A stretch of 64,000 bases of DNA from Shewanella morhuae. Lineage in GTDB: Bacteria; Pseudomonadota; Gammaproteobacteria; Enterobacterales; Shewanellaceae. Made by a program: the position numbers and the translations under genes. The stretch's first letter is position 1; each line of letters starts with the position of its first letter. Positions 19,935 through 26,946 of the stretch are shown piece by piece. The stretch covers positions 1-64,000 of the forward strand of contig NZ_FTNN01000013.1 in NCBI RefSeq assembly GCF_900156405.1, in the 5' to 3' direction. The notes beneath the pieces are model-generated. The model made no database searches and was not told the origin of the DNA. It worked only from the letters and a program-made list of their open reading frames with translations.

Positions 19935-20189
19935 ATGATCAATTCTAAGAAAATCGAAGAGATGGCAAAACAACTGAGCGAAAGTTTACCCAGTGGTCTG
20001 AAGCAATTTGCCGGTGAGTTTGAAGAACGCAGTAAACAAGTGCTGCAAAATCAATTACTCAAGTTAGACATGGTTTCCCGCGAAGAATTTGACGTACAGC
20101 AACATGTATTACTGAAAACCCGTGAAAAGTTAGAAACCTTACAAGCTCAAGTCAATGAGTTAGAAAAAAAGATCAACGCGGCAGACTGA
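19935..20189 (+). CDS. ubiK: Ubiquinone biosynthesis accessory factor UbiK (YqiC family)
   Basis: This small coiled-coil protein of 84 residues matches the YqiC/UbiK family: an N-terminal amphipathic segment (KIEEMAKQLSESLP) and a C-terminal coiled coil rich in Leu, Glu and Lys (about 45-84). UbiK assists the UbiJ-containing complex that makes ubiquinone late in the pathway and binds membranes. GAGGCGG at 19920-19926 is a good ribosome site. It stands alone between rep and pgpB with its own terminator. Confidence 0.88.
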   Translation: MINSKKIEEMAKQLSESLPSGLKQFAGEFEERSKQVLQNQLLKLDMVSREEFDVQQHVLLKTREKLETLQAQVNELEKKINAAD

Positions 20190-20209
20190 TTTTATTTGTA
20201 TGTTGTCAT

Positions 20210-20245
20210 AAAGCACAGTCAGCTAAAACGCACTGTGCTTTTTTG
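20210..20245 (+). terminator. Terminator after ubiK
   Basis: The stem AAAGCACAGT / ACTGTGCTTT with an 11-nt loop is followed by a T-run at the end, 20 bp after the ubiK stop. The remaining 245 bp up to pgpB hold no recognisable gene. Confidence 0.85.
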
Positions 20246-20490
20246 CTAGTTAACACTTAGCACATAGCCCTATAGGGAAATCATACAACTTACCCATCAT
20301 ATTCACTCACGGCACTATTTAACGCTGTACTGTAAACCTCATCCAATTGATTCACCCTCACTGCGTTTTCTAAGGCCATTACAGTAAGCGAGGTTAAGGT
20401 TAACCCTTAACTCACCATTTTTTAAAGATTTTTTATTGGCTATACCATTATCACGTTGTAGCCTATAACGTTTATTAAGAGACTAATATT

Positions 20491-21273
20491 TTGACCAAAA
20501 ACGTTTATCTTCTGCGTCGTTTAGGCTTAGCTTGGCTACTACTGATGATTATTCCTGGATTACTGTTACTGACACGGTATCAGCTGTTTCCGTTAATCGA
20601 CCTACAATCCAACTTAGCAACTCTCTTATATTGGATAACGTCAACGGGTACTGCCCCATATGGCATTGCCACCGTTGTATTCGTGCTACTGATAGGCTAT
20701 CGCATGATGCCTAAAGCACTCTTTATTAGCTTCTTTTTAGCCATTAGTCTCAGCCAATTATCGAGTTTAGCCTTAAGTCACACGCTGAAACCTTACTTTA
20801 AGGAGCCTAGGCCGAATTTGGTTTTCCTCGCCCAACAAGATTTACCTAGCGATGCGCAGCTTTCACTCGATAGTTTTTATCAACTAGATAAACCAAGCCG
20901 TTCAACGGCAATTGCGACCGCACTCGAAGGGCTAAAGGTCGTTAAACCTGAAATAAAATTTACCCCTCGCATTCACCAACATTGGCAAAATGAAGTGAGC
21001 TATTCGTTCCCATCTGGGCATACCATATTTGCTGTAACGCTAGTGCTCACCGCTGGCTACTACCTACTACTAGCTGGATTGCCCCGCTTTACGCTAGCGT
21101 TAGTCACTTGGGCATTACTAATGGGGCTAAGCCGCATGTTATTAGGTATGCATTGGCCACAAGATGTGCTGTTTTCAACTATTCTCGCGGCTTTCACCAG
21201 TGGGTTTGGTATTTTTATCGTTAATAAACTCCGCCCGTTCAAACGGTATATGCTTGAAAAATCTATCAGTTAG
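20491..21273 (+). CDS. pgpB: PAP2-family lipid phosphatase (PgpB-like)
   Basis: This is an integral-membrane phosphatase of the PAP2 superfamily, the family that dephosphorylates phosphatidylglycerophosphate, undecaprenyl pyrophosphate and related lipids. The 260 residues contain several membrane segments and all three catalytic motifs: KPYFKEPRP (about 98-106), SFPSGHT near 172-178 and SRMLLGMHWPQD near 213-224, the last His being the nucleophile-side residue. The spacing between motifs 1 and 2 and the overall layout match E. coli PgpB (254 residues). The start is TTG, preceded by a weak AAGAGA. It appears monocistronic. Confidence 0.85.
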   Translation: MTKNVYLLRRLGLAWLLLMIIPGLLLLTRYQLFPLIDLQSNLATLLYWITSTGTAPYGIATVVFVLLIGYRMMPKALFISFFLAISLSQLSSLALSHTLKPYFKEPRPNLVFLAQQDLPSDAQLSLDSFYQLDKPSRSTAIATALEGLKVVKPEIKFTPRIHQHWQNEVSYSFPSGHTIFAVTLVLTAGYYLLLAGLPRFTLALVTWALLMGLSRMLLGMHWPQDVLFSTILAAFTSGFGIFIVNKLRPFKRYMLEKSIS

Positions 21274-21455
21274 CTTTGTCTCCACTGTCGATTAAAAGCC
21301 ATTAATTTCGTACACCTTGGGCTAAGAACAGCCAAGGTGAGACTGATGCAAGATAATCGGCTTTATAATCTCAAAGCACTATTTAAACGAGATTTTTGGA
21401 AAAGTGGGCTAAAACTGGCACACTGGTGGCTAACTCCGCCAAACCGCAATTTTCA

Positions 21456-21956
21456 ATGACTGAAACTCAGCAGTATAAACTCGACCAACTCGATTTAACT
21501 ATTTTGCGCTTACTGCAAACTCATGGGCGGCTATCTAACCTCGAACTGGCTAATAAAGTTGGCCTATCACCGCCCCCTTGTTCGCGCCGTGTAAAAGCCT
21601 TAGAGGAAGCTGGTTATATTGCCGATTACGCCACTCGTCTGTCGGCGGAGAAGTTTAACCTGCATTTGACCGCCTATATCCATGTGCGGATGGAAAAACA
21701 CACGCCAGATATTTTGAATCAGTTTGAAGCTAATGTTATCGCCTATGAAGAAGTCCAAGAATGCGCGCTCATCACAGGTTCAGAGGCCGATTATCAACTC
21801 ACTGTGCTGGTGCAAGATATGGCGCACTTTCGCACCTTCCTGTTAGATAAACTCACCACAAATGTGCATATCGCCGGCGTACATTCCAGCTTTGTGCTAA
21901 AAAAGGTCAAAGACCACACCGCGATCCCCTTAAGTCATATCAACATTCAGCCATAA
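21456..21956 (+). CDS. Lrp/AsnC-family transcriptional regulator
   Basis: This leucine-responsive-regulator-type protein has an N-terminal winged helix-turn-helix (about 10-60, LDLTILRLLQTHGRLS) and a C-terminal RAM/AsnC ligand-binding domain (about 70-150). I chose ATG 21456 (166 residues, usual for Lrp); an in-frame TTG at 21396 would add 20 unusual residues. The cysteine in the recognition helix (LSPPPCSRRV) is common in the family. An amino-acid transporter-like gene follows 300 bp later on the same strand, so it may be a target; that is inference from position only. Confidence 0.85.
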   Translation: MTETQQYKLDQLDLTILRLLQTHGRLSNLELANKVGLSPPPCSRRVKALEEAGYIADYATRLSAEKFNLHLTAYIHVRMEKHTPDILNQFEANVIAYEEVQECALITGSEADYQLTVLVQDMAHFRTFLLDKLTTNVHIAGVHSSFVLKKVKDHTAIPLSHINIQP

Positions 21957-22158
21957 ACCACGGTAAAACTCCCATGGCGTTTAAATATTAATAAAATATC
22001 TGTCATCGCGTGTTTTACAGACCAAAATGCACCATTCATTGAATTTTTATCATCGCAATTATTCGCTAACATTAGGCCCCCAGCCACAACTGCTAGCAAT
22101 TTAATCTCACAAAAAGCCTAAAGGCGAAATATAACGTCAAAAAAGTACCAATTATTGA

Positions 22159-22220
22159 GATAAAGCGGCTAATTAACATCACATTAACGCACTAATATTG
22201 CGTTGAAATTCTGCTTTATC
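22159..22220 (+). promoter_or_regulatory. Nested stem-loops in the leader of the NSS transporter
   Basis: Outer arms GATAAAGC (22159-22166) and GCTTTATC (22213-22220) enclose an inner hairpin AACGCA (22186-22191) / TGCGTT (22199-22204). The structure ends 25 bp before the GGGAGG ribosome site, so it could be an RNA control element or a protein-binding inverted repeat. The rest of the 299-bp gap after the Lrp gene shows no gene. Confidence 0.35.
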
Positions 22221-22255
22221 CGCCTAAGATACGCCTTCTTTTTACGGGAGGCACA

Positions 22256-23620
22256 ATGCAAGCGGCCAATACAAGTTCAACTAATCACTTCAGTTCACGC
22301 TTAGGTTTTATCATGGCAGCAGCCGGTAGCGCCGTTGGCGTAGGCAATATTTGGGGCTTCCCCACCCAAGCGGCCACTCATGGCGGAGGGGCCTTCTTAC
22401 TGGTTTACCTCGTGCTGATTTTTATTCTAGGTATTCCCATGTTGATGGCCGAACTCATGATTGGTCGCCACGGGCAAACTAACCCCGCCGATGCGATGGG
22501 CAAACTCGGCTTTAACGCGCTAACCCGTAACTTAGGCAAGACCATAGGTTTGGTTTCTATCGTAACTGCAGGATTAATTTATACCTTCTACAGCATTCTT
22601 TCAGGCTGGTTCATTAGCTACGCCATAGCCCCCATTGCCACGGCTTTAGGCTCGAACGATACTGCGGCATGGCTAGTAGATTTCTCGCTGTCACGTAATC
22701 TGCTGTTTACGCTAATTTTTAGCACACTGGTGTTTTTGGTACTACTGCAAGGCGTGCAAGAAGGTATCGAAAAATGGTCGAAACGCCTAATGCCGTTACT
22801 ACTGATCATGCTTATTGCAGGCGTGACGTATATCTTCACCCTTAATGGCGCCAGCGAAGGGATTAATGCGCTATTAACACCCAACTTTGCCAAGGCTTTA
22901 GCACCAGACACCTTGATCAGCGCACTCGGACAAACCTTCTTCTCCCTCACCATAGGCACAGGTGCCATGATGGTTTATGGCAGTTATCTGAATCAAAAAG
23001 AAAATATCGCCAAGCTAACCGTCTGGGTCGCTTTTACCGACAGTGGCATCGCCTTTCTCGCGGCTTTTTTAATTATTCCTGCCATGTATGTCGCCCAGCA
23101 AAATGGCGTAGAAATTTTTAATGCCGAGGGTAAATTACTCGATTCAGATGCGTTGGTGTTTACCGTTTTACCCGCTTTATTCTCAACCTTAGGCGACACG
23201 GCGAACCTCATCATCAGCGTAGTGTTCTTTATTCTGCTAATCATCGCAGGCTTAACTTCTGCTATCTCAATCGCCGAAGTGCCGACGAGTTATGTGATGC
23301 AAAAGTTTACACTCAGCCGCCAACACGCGACCTTGATCATCGGCTTATTGTTGACGTCATTATCCCTATTACTGGCGGTATTTTTTGATGCGCTATTTAG
23401 CTTCATGGTCACGCTCACCACCCAAATAGCCCAGCCATTAGTTGCACTCGGCATTGCAATTTATTTAGGTTGGATTTGGCGTCAAACACAGCTAATTAGG
23501 GCCATACGCGAGCAAGAACATGTCGATAGCTCGGGGCTTTTCTGGCGCATCTGGCCAAGGTATGTGAAGTATGTTTGTCCAGTGTTGATTCTGGCAATCG
23601 CCATCAGGCAGTTTGTTTAA
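22256..23620 (+). CDS. Sodium-dependent transporter, NSS (SNF) family
   Basis: This is an LeuT-type neurotransmitter:sodium symporter homologue of 454 residues with about 11-12 membrane helices. The family hallmark GSAVGVGNIWGFP in helix 1 (about residues 24-36) carries the unwound sodium/substrate site. The start ATG is preceded by GGGAGG. The likely substrate is an amino acid, but the sequence does not tell which. Bacterial NSS proteins often have 11 helices, which seems to fit the length. An Lrp-type regulator lies upstream on the same strand. Confidence 0.9.
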   Translation: MQAANTSSTNHFSSRLGFIMAAAGSAVGVGNIWGFPTQAATHGGGAFLLVYLVLIFILGIPMLMAELMIGRHGQTNPADAMGKLGFNALTRNLGKTIGLVSIVTAGLIYTFYSILSGWFISYAIAPIATALGSNDTAAWLVDFSLSRNLLFTLIFSTLVFLVLLQGVQEGIEKWSKRLMPLLLIMLIAGVTYIFTLNGASEGINALLTPNFAKALAPDTLISALGQTFFSLTIGTGAMMVYGSYLNQKENIAKLTVWVAFTDSGIAFLAAFLIIPAMYVAQQNGVEIFNAEGKLLDSDALVFTVLPALFSTLGDTANLIISVVFFILLIIAGLTSAISIAEVPTSYVMQKFTLSRQHATLIIGLLLTSLSLLLAVFFDALFSFMVTLTTQIAQPLVALGIAIYLGWIWRQTQLIRAIREQEHVDSSGLFWRIWPRYVKYVCPVLILAIAIRQFV

Positions 23621-23695
23621 TAAAGTTGAGTGGCGATATCGGCTCAAATTTATTAATAAATACAAGCGCCGCATCATTAGAGAGGGAATAAAGAC

Positions 23696-23721
23696 AGCAG
23701 CCTTAAAGGATTAAGGCTGCT
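23696..23721. terminator. Hairpin between convergent genes
   Basis: An 11-bp perfect stem (AGCAGCCTTAA / TTAAGGCTGCT) with loop AGGA lies between the convergent NSS and Tim44-domain genes. The T-runs on both sides are short, so it is probably a bidirectional terminator of moderate strength. Confidence 0.6.
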
Positions 23722-23736
23722 TTGAGTGCGAACTGA

Positions 23737-24591
23737 TTACTGCTCAATACCCACGATTAACCAAGGTGAGTTGGCTTGCGTTACGTTACGCTCTAAATGC
23801 CATACTTCCTTAATTTCCTCTTCTACGCCTTCAACGGTATCGCGATAGCGGCCGCTAAATTTAACACTCACTTCCGCAAGATTTGCATTGTGTGTGGCGC
23901 GTACCAGTTCAGCATCCAAAAACATCACTTCTGTGTGCTGGTCACCGGTTAATTCGCGGCGTTGACTATTGAGCTCATTGTAAAGTTCAATCGAAACATA
24001 CTCTTGGATCTTACTTAAGTCGTTTTCATTCCACGCCAGTTGTAGCGTTTTGTAGTGGCTGCGCGCGCCTTCTAAAAAGCCTGGTAAATCAAAACCTGCT
24101 GGCAAATCAAACGGAACATCGCTTGCCGCTTGGCCAAAACCATTACTACCGCTGTTAGCAGTCCCTGTTTGCTCTGCTGCTTCACGCTGCATATTAGGGC
24201 TTGGTTGGCTCGCACCCGCATAGGCCGGCCTTTGCTGCGCACCTGCTTTTGAGGCCATCACAGTACGGACGATTTTAAATAGCACAAATGCCACCAACGC
24301 CATGATCAAAATATCCATAATTTGAATATTTTCAAAGCCACCGCCCATAAACAGCGCAGCTAGTAGGCCGCCAGCTAATAAACCGCCTAACATGCCGCCC
24401 ATCATCCCTTTTTTACCCGGCGCGCCCGCTGGTGCCGTAGTAGGAGTGTTAGTCGCCGCAGGCTGAGCCGGAGCTGTTTTATGGCTTTTGCCAATAGACT
24501 TACTACCGCCGAATTTTTTTGCTTCTACAACTGGGCTAGTAACCAAACTAACCGCAAAAATCATCGCCAGCATAATAAATAACTTTTTCAT
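23737..24591 (-). CDS. Tim44-domain membrane protein with signal peptide
   Basis: This 284-residue protein has a cleavable signal (cut after VVEA, about residue 24), a low-complexity Ala/Pro/Gly linker, a glycine-rich GMMGGMLGG segment leading into two close hydrophobic stretches (about 60-110), and a C-terminal Tim44-like domain (about 165-284) ending in WLIVGIEQ. Tim44-like domains in bacteria are found in predicted lipid-interacting or transport-associated membrane proteins; no function is established to my knowledge. It is monocistronic, with its 3' end facing the NSS gene. Confidence 0.85.
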   Translation of the reverse strand: MKKLFIMLAMIFAVSLVTSPVVEAKKFGGSKSIGKSHKTAPAQPAATNTPTTAPAGAPGKKGMMGGMLGGLLAGGLLAALFMGGGFENIQIMDILIMALVAFVLFKIVRTVMASKAGAQQRPAYAGASQPSPNMQREAAEQTGTANSGSNGFGQAASDVPFDLPAGFDLPGFLEGARSHYKTLQLAWNENDLSKIQEYVSIELYNELNSQRRELTGDQHTEVMFLDAELVRATHNANLAEVSVKFSGRYRDTVEGVEEEIKEVWHLERNVTQANSPWLIVGIEQ

Positions 24592-24700
24592 TTATAGGAT
24601 CTTTATATAACCAGAGGTGCTGGCATCATAACGGTGTGACATTATATGTCAACTATGAAAAAGCGGAGGCTAATTATCTTGTGCATATTTAGGGAGTTTC

Positions 24701-24732
24701 GATTAAGCACTGACATTCCCGTGACTCACTGG
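24701..24732 (+). repeat. Partial copy (one end) of the palindromic repeat family
   Basis: This 32-bp piece starts GATTAAGCACTG and continues ACATTCCCGTGAC, matching the left end of the full copy at 24807-24908. The rest of that copy is missing. It shows the family has more than two copies in this 2.2-kb stretch. Confidence 0.6.
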
Positions 24733-24806
24733 CTTTAGTTATAAAAAAGATTCGACGAAGAGTACCTCAAAAGATGTGTACGTTCTGACTCTGTGACGTG
24801 AGAAAT

Positions 24807-24908
24807 GATTAAGCACTGTCATTCCAGTGACGCGCTGCAAGCACATCCCTGTGTGCTCGACCGTGACATCCCTGTCACGAACGGTCACCTACATGCCAGT
24901 GCTTAATC
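24807..24908 (+). repeat. Palindromic repeat element, copy A (about 100 bp, nested hairpins)
   Basis: Perfect 11-bp terminal inverted repeats (ATTAAGCACTG / CAGTGCTTAAT) enclose a series of hairpins, including GCACA/TGTGC (24841-24856) and CGTGACA/TGTCACG (24862-24879). It contains no gene. It aligns with copy B at 26781-26880 in inverse orientation; the ends, the CATCCCTG loop, GCTCGAC and AACGGTCAC are shared, while the hairpin arms differ but still pair. The surrounding gap 24592-25168 holds no other gene I can recognise. Confidence 0.8.
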
Positions 24909-25128
24909 CCGTTAACTATTGTGCATCCTGCGAGATAGGCCACCCGAAGTCCAATACCCAGACAGAGGTAACCATCTCAGCGGCCATATCTTTTGAATCA
25001 AGATTTAGAATAATCGCCAAGAGGAAAGATATGCCTGTACTATCTTTTTGCCAAACACTTGATTCTGAAAATAAATCAAATGTCCCTTGGCTTATAGGCA
25101 CAACATAGCAATTTTACCCCAATCAGTG

Positions 25129-25152
25129 TAATGTAGTTTAATGTATACATTA
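25129..25152. promoter_or_regulatory. Operator-like repeats of the toxin-antitoxin operon
   Basis: A perfect 14-bp palindrome TAATGTATACATTA (25139-25152) is preceded by a further TAATGTA (25129-25135) ten bases, or one helical turn, upstream. It lies just before the antitoxin ribosome site. Ribbon-helix-helix antitoxins typically bind such repeated half-sites to repress their own operon. Confidence 0.65.
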
Positions 25153-25168
25153 TATGTTGAGGTTTATT

Positions 25169-25408
25169 ATGAGTGTCATGTCAGTACGCTTATCCGATGA
25201 AAGCGAGCAAAAGCTGGTACAACTAGCCCAGTCAACCGGTAGAACAAAATCTTGGTTGGCCAATCAAGCAATTCAAGATTATTTAGATAGAGAAGCATGG
25301 CAGATTGCCGAAATTCAAACGGCATTGCGTGAAGCTGATGACGGGGATTTTGTGCCTGAGAACGAGATGAATGCGAAGTTCAAGCACTGGGGGAACAATG
25401 CAGGTTAG
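25169..25408 (+). CDS. Ribbon-helix-helix antitoxin (ParD/RelB-like)
   Basis: This 79-residue antitoxin begins with a ribbon-helix-helix DNA-binding domain (MSVRLSDESEQKL, then a helix with GRTKSWLANQAI) and ends with an acidic tail that would wrap the toxin (EADDGDFVPENE). I chose ATG 25169, with TGAGG five bases upstream, over an upstream in-frame ATG at 25154. It overlaps the toxin start by 11 bp, the usual coupled arrangement. It would neutralise the toxin and repress the operon through the palindrome upstream. Confidence 0.9.
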   Translation: MSVMSVRLSDESEQKLVQLAQSTGRTKSWLANQAIQDYLDREAWQIAEIQTALREADDGDFVPENEMNAKFKHWGNNAG

Positions 25409-25682
25409 ATGGCTGCGTAAAGCCGCGCAAAATCTTGAAGATGCCCATGATTACTTTGCCAAAGACAACCCTATGATCGCCCAAGCATTCGTGCAAGACG
25501 TTTATCGCTTGGTGAACTTATTGACGATTCAACCCGCTATGGGCCGCGCAGGGCGCGTGACAGGCACAAGGGAACTGGTGGTGCAGGATTACCCGTTCAT
25601 CATTCCGTACAGGGTACAACAAGATGAGATCCACATCTTGCGGGTATTCCACACCCGATTACGCTTACCAAGTCAGTGGTAA
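25398..25682 (+). CDS. ParE/RelE-family toxin
   Basis: This small basic protein of the RelE/ParE superfamily has 94 residues from ATG 25398, which has GGGGG just upstream. The typical layout is visible: two N-terminal helices (LRKAAQNLEDAHDYF), the central GRAGRVTGTRELVV strand region and the C-terminal hydrophobic strand IHILRVFHTR. ParE members poison DNA gyrase and RelE members cut mRNA on ribosomes; the GTRELVV and YPFIIPYRV segments look more like ParE, but the target is not decided by sequence alone. No sign of truncation. Confidence 0.9.
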   Translation: MQVRWLRKAAQNLEDAHDYFAKDNPMIAQAFVQDVYRLVNLLTIQPAMGRAGRVTGTRELVVQDYPFIIPYRVQQDEIHILRVFHTRLRLPSQW

Positions 25683-25745
25683 AAACCAAATTTTTCACTC
25701 CTGCGTATTACCACGCGATTGCAGCAATGATAGAAAGGTCTGATG

Positions 25746-25793
25746 TTAAATAAGAAGTTTGACACTGTTCTGAATTCTACGAGGGCGCAGCAT
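25746..25793 (-). pseudogene. 15-codon ORF with perfect ribosome site, possible remnant of a REP-associated transposase
   Basis: On the minus strand AAGGAGG lies five bases before an ATG that opens only 15 codons (MLRPRRIQNSVKLLI) before TAA. A ribosome site this strong before such a short frame suggests the start of a truncated gene. From memory, the first residues resemble the N-terminus of IS200-like REP-associated tyrosine transposases (M-x-RPRR-x-Q-x-S). That match is weak evidence by itself, but it fits the palindromic repeats on both sides. No downstream transposase sequence remains. Confidence 0.3.
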
Positions 25794-25885
25794 AAAAACC
25801 TCCTTGTTAAATGCTTAAGCAAAGCATAGTCGGGGGTTAACTACCTCGCAATTAACATTGGGTGTCCATTTTTTTTCTTCCGATG

Positions 25886-26530
25886 TTAATCGGTAAATTT
25901 AATTGACCCCAAATTGATGGAAAACTCTTCGCCATACATAGATTCATATATAGCATCAATGTCCACCCCTAATAATGCAATCTCCCAATAAGATCGTTGT
26001 AAAGGTGTTGGAGAATCATGCCAGATAAGCCAGATAGATTTACCAACCTCTAAAGTTGTACCTGTACCGATACACGAGAAACTGAATCCAACTTCCACAT
26101 TTGTTGAAACCAATTCTCCTTTTTGATTTCTGGTTTGTTGAACAGGTAAAAATTTAATAAATTTTTCTGTATTGCATTCATATGACAATCCCGCCCGCTT
26201 AATCACAATTTTGTTTATGATGGCAGGCCCTAACCCTGTATTCGTCAGTGACAAACCTATTTTGGGCGCGCCATCGAGCTTTGCATATTCCAATGTTAGC
26301 TTAGGTCTTACACTCAATTTGTTGTGTCTAATTGATGACCTAGACTGTTGAATTGATACACCTAGTGCACATAAGGCAATCATTGCCGCCGCAATAGCAA
26401 CCCAAACGTCACTACTTAGGTTTGATATAACGAAACCTTCTTGAACTAATATCTGTCTCACAATCAAAAGACCTATAACTCCAAAATAAATCAGTTCGGC
26501 AACATTCATTCGATTGGGGGAATTTTTCAT
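25886..26530 (-). CDS. Unrecognised membrane protein with two N-terminal helices
   Basis: I do not recognise this 214-residue protein. It has two N-terminal hydrophobic helices (about 12-30 and 41-60), a basic stretch (QQSRSSIRHNKLSVRP) and a soluble domain of probable beta structure (LTLEYAKLDGAPKIGLSLTNTGLGPAIINKI, written here only as a region, residues about 77-107) continuing to the end. The N-T-G-x-GPA pattern is seen in various two-helix bacterial membrane proteins of unknown function. It is AT-rich compared with its neighbours and lies between repeats and a toxin-antitoxin pair, which suggests acquisition. Its promoter would be in the AT-rich sequence at 26531-26640. Confidence 0.7.
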   Translation of the reverse strand: MKNSPNRMNVAELIYFGVIGLLIVRQILVQEGFVISNLSSDVWVAIAAAMIALCALGVSIQQSRSSIRHNKLSVRPKLTLEYAKLDGAPKIGLSLTNTGLGPAIINKIVIKRAGLSYECNTEKFIKFLPVQQTRNQKGELVSTNVEVGFSFSCIGTGTTLEVGKSIWLIWHDSPTPLQRSYWEIALLGVDIDAIYESMYGEEFSINLGSIKFTD

Positions 26531-26689
26531 AGGTTTTAAATTATTGATAGTAGTTTAGCTACTAGGATAATTTAAATTTATAAAATCAACTACTTGCCGC
26601 CGGAAAATCCAGCCACCAATATAAATTTAACGGAATTTAACGAACCACCCATTGTTAAATTCTCCTAATAACAAAATTAAGATACCCAA

Positions 26690-26728
26690 AGCTGGATTCC
26701 CGCTCAAAGCATTGCGGGAATGACGGCT
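26690..26728 (+). repeat. REP-like hairpin, copy 1
   Basis: GCTGGATTCCCGC is followed by a short loop and GCGGGAATGACG, giving a stem TTCCCGC / GCGGGAA. It is in direct orientation to the copy at 26901-26938, and the pair brackets palindromic element B. Confidence 0.7.
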
Positions 26729-26780
26729 AAAAATATCTGAGAATTAAGCAGACTATCAGACATACCAAGGGCTTAACTGG

Positions 26781-26880
26781 GTTAAGCACTGTCATGGAAG
26801 TGACCGTTGGCGGCATGAATGCCGCCGTCGAGCCCTCAGGGATGAGTTCATGGCGTGTCACTGGAATGACAGTGCTCAAT
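26781..26880 (-). repeat. Palindromic repeat element, copy B (inverse orientation to copy A)
   Basis: Imperfect 15-bp terminal repeats (13 of 15 pairing; GTTAAGCACTGTCAT / ATGACAGTGCTCAAT) enclose an 8-bp hairpin GGCGGCAT/ATGCCGCC (26809-26826) and CTCA/TGAG (26835-26846). Read on the minus strand it aligns with copy A end to end. No gene inside. Confidence 0.8.
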
Positions 26881-26900
26881 CAAACTTCAGTTACCTAAAA

Positions 26901-26938
26901 TCTGGATCCCCGCTCAAATGCAGTGCGGGGATGACGGT
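26901..26938 (+). repeat. REP-like hairpin, copy 2
   Basis: TCTGGATCCCCGC and GCGGGGATGACG form a stem ATCCCCGC / GCGGGGAT. It ends 8 bp from the 3' end of the aminotransferase gene and could also act as its transcript-end hairpin. Confidence 0.7.
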
Positions 26939-26946
26939 GCCGTCGC

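Noticed and set aside
20388..20411. Near-palindrome centred on GTTAAC before pgpB
   Set aside because: The arms are out of register by one base and no related second site was found.
24827..25108. ORF of 93 residues in the gap before the toxin-antitoxin pair
   Set aside because: It reads through the palindromic repeat, has no ribosome site and low-quality protein composition.
25790..25870. Integron attC-like site near the unknown membrane protein
   Set aside because: GTTAAAT and GTTAAC occur, but no paired R'/R'' core sites with the required spacing could be set out.
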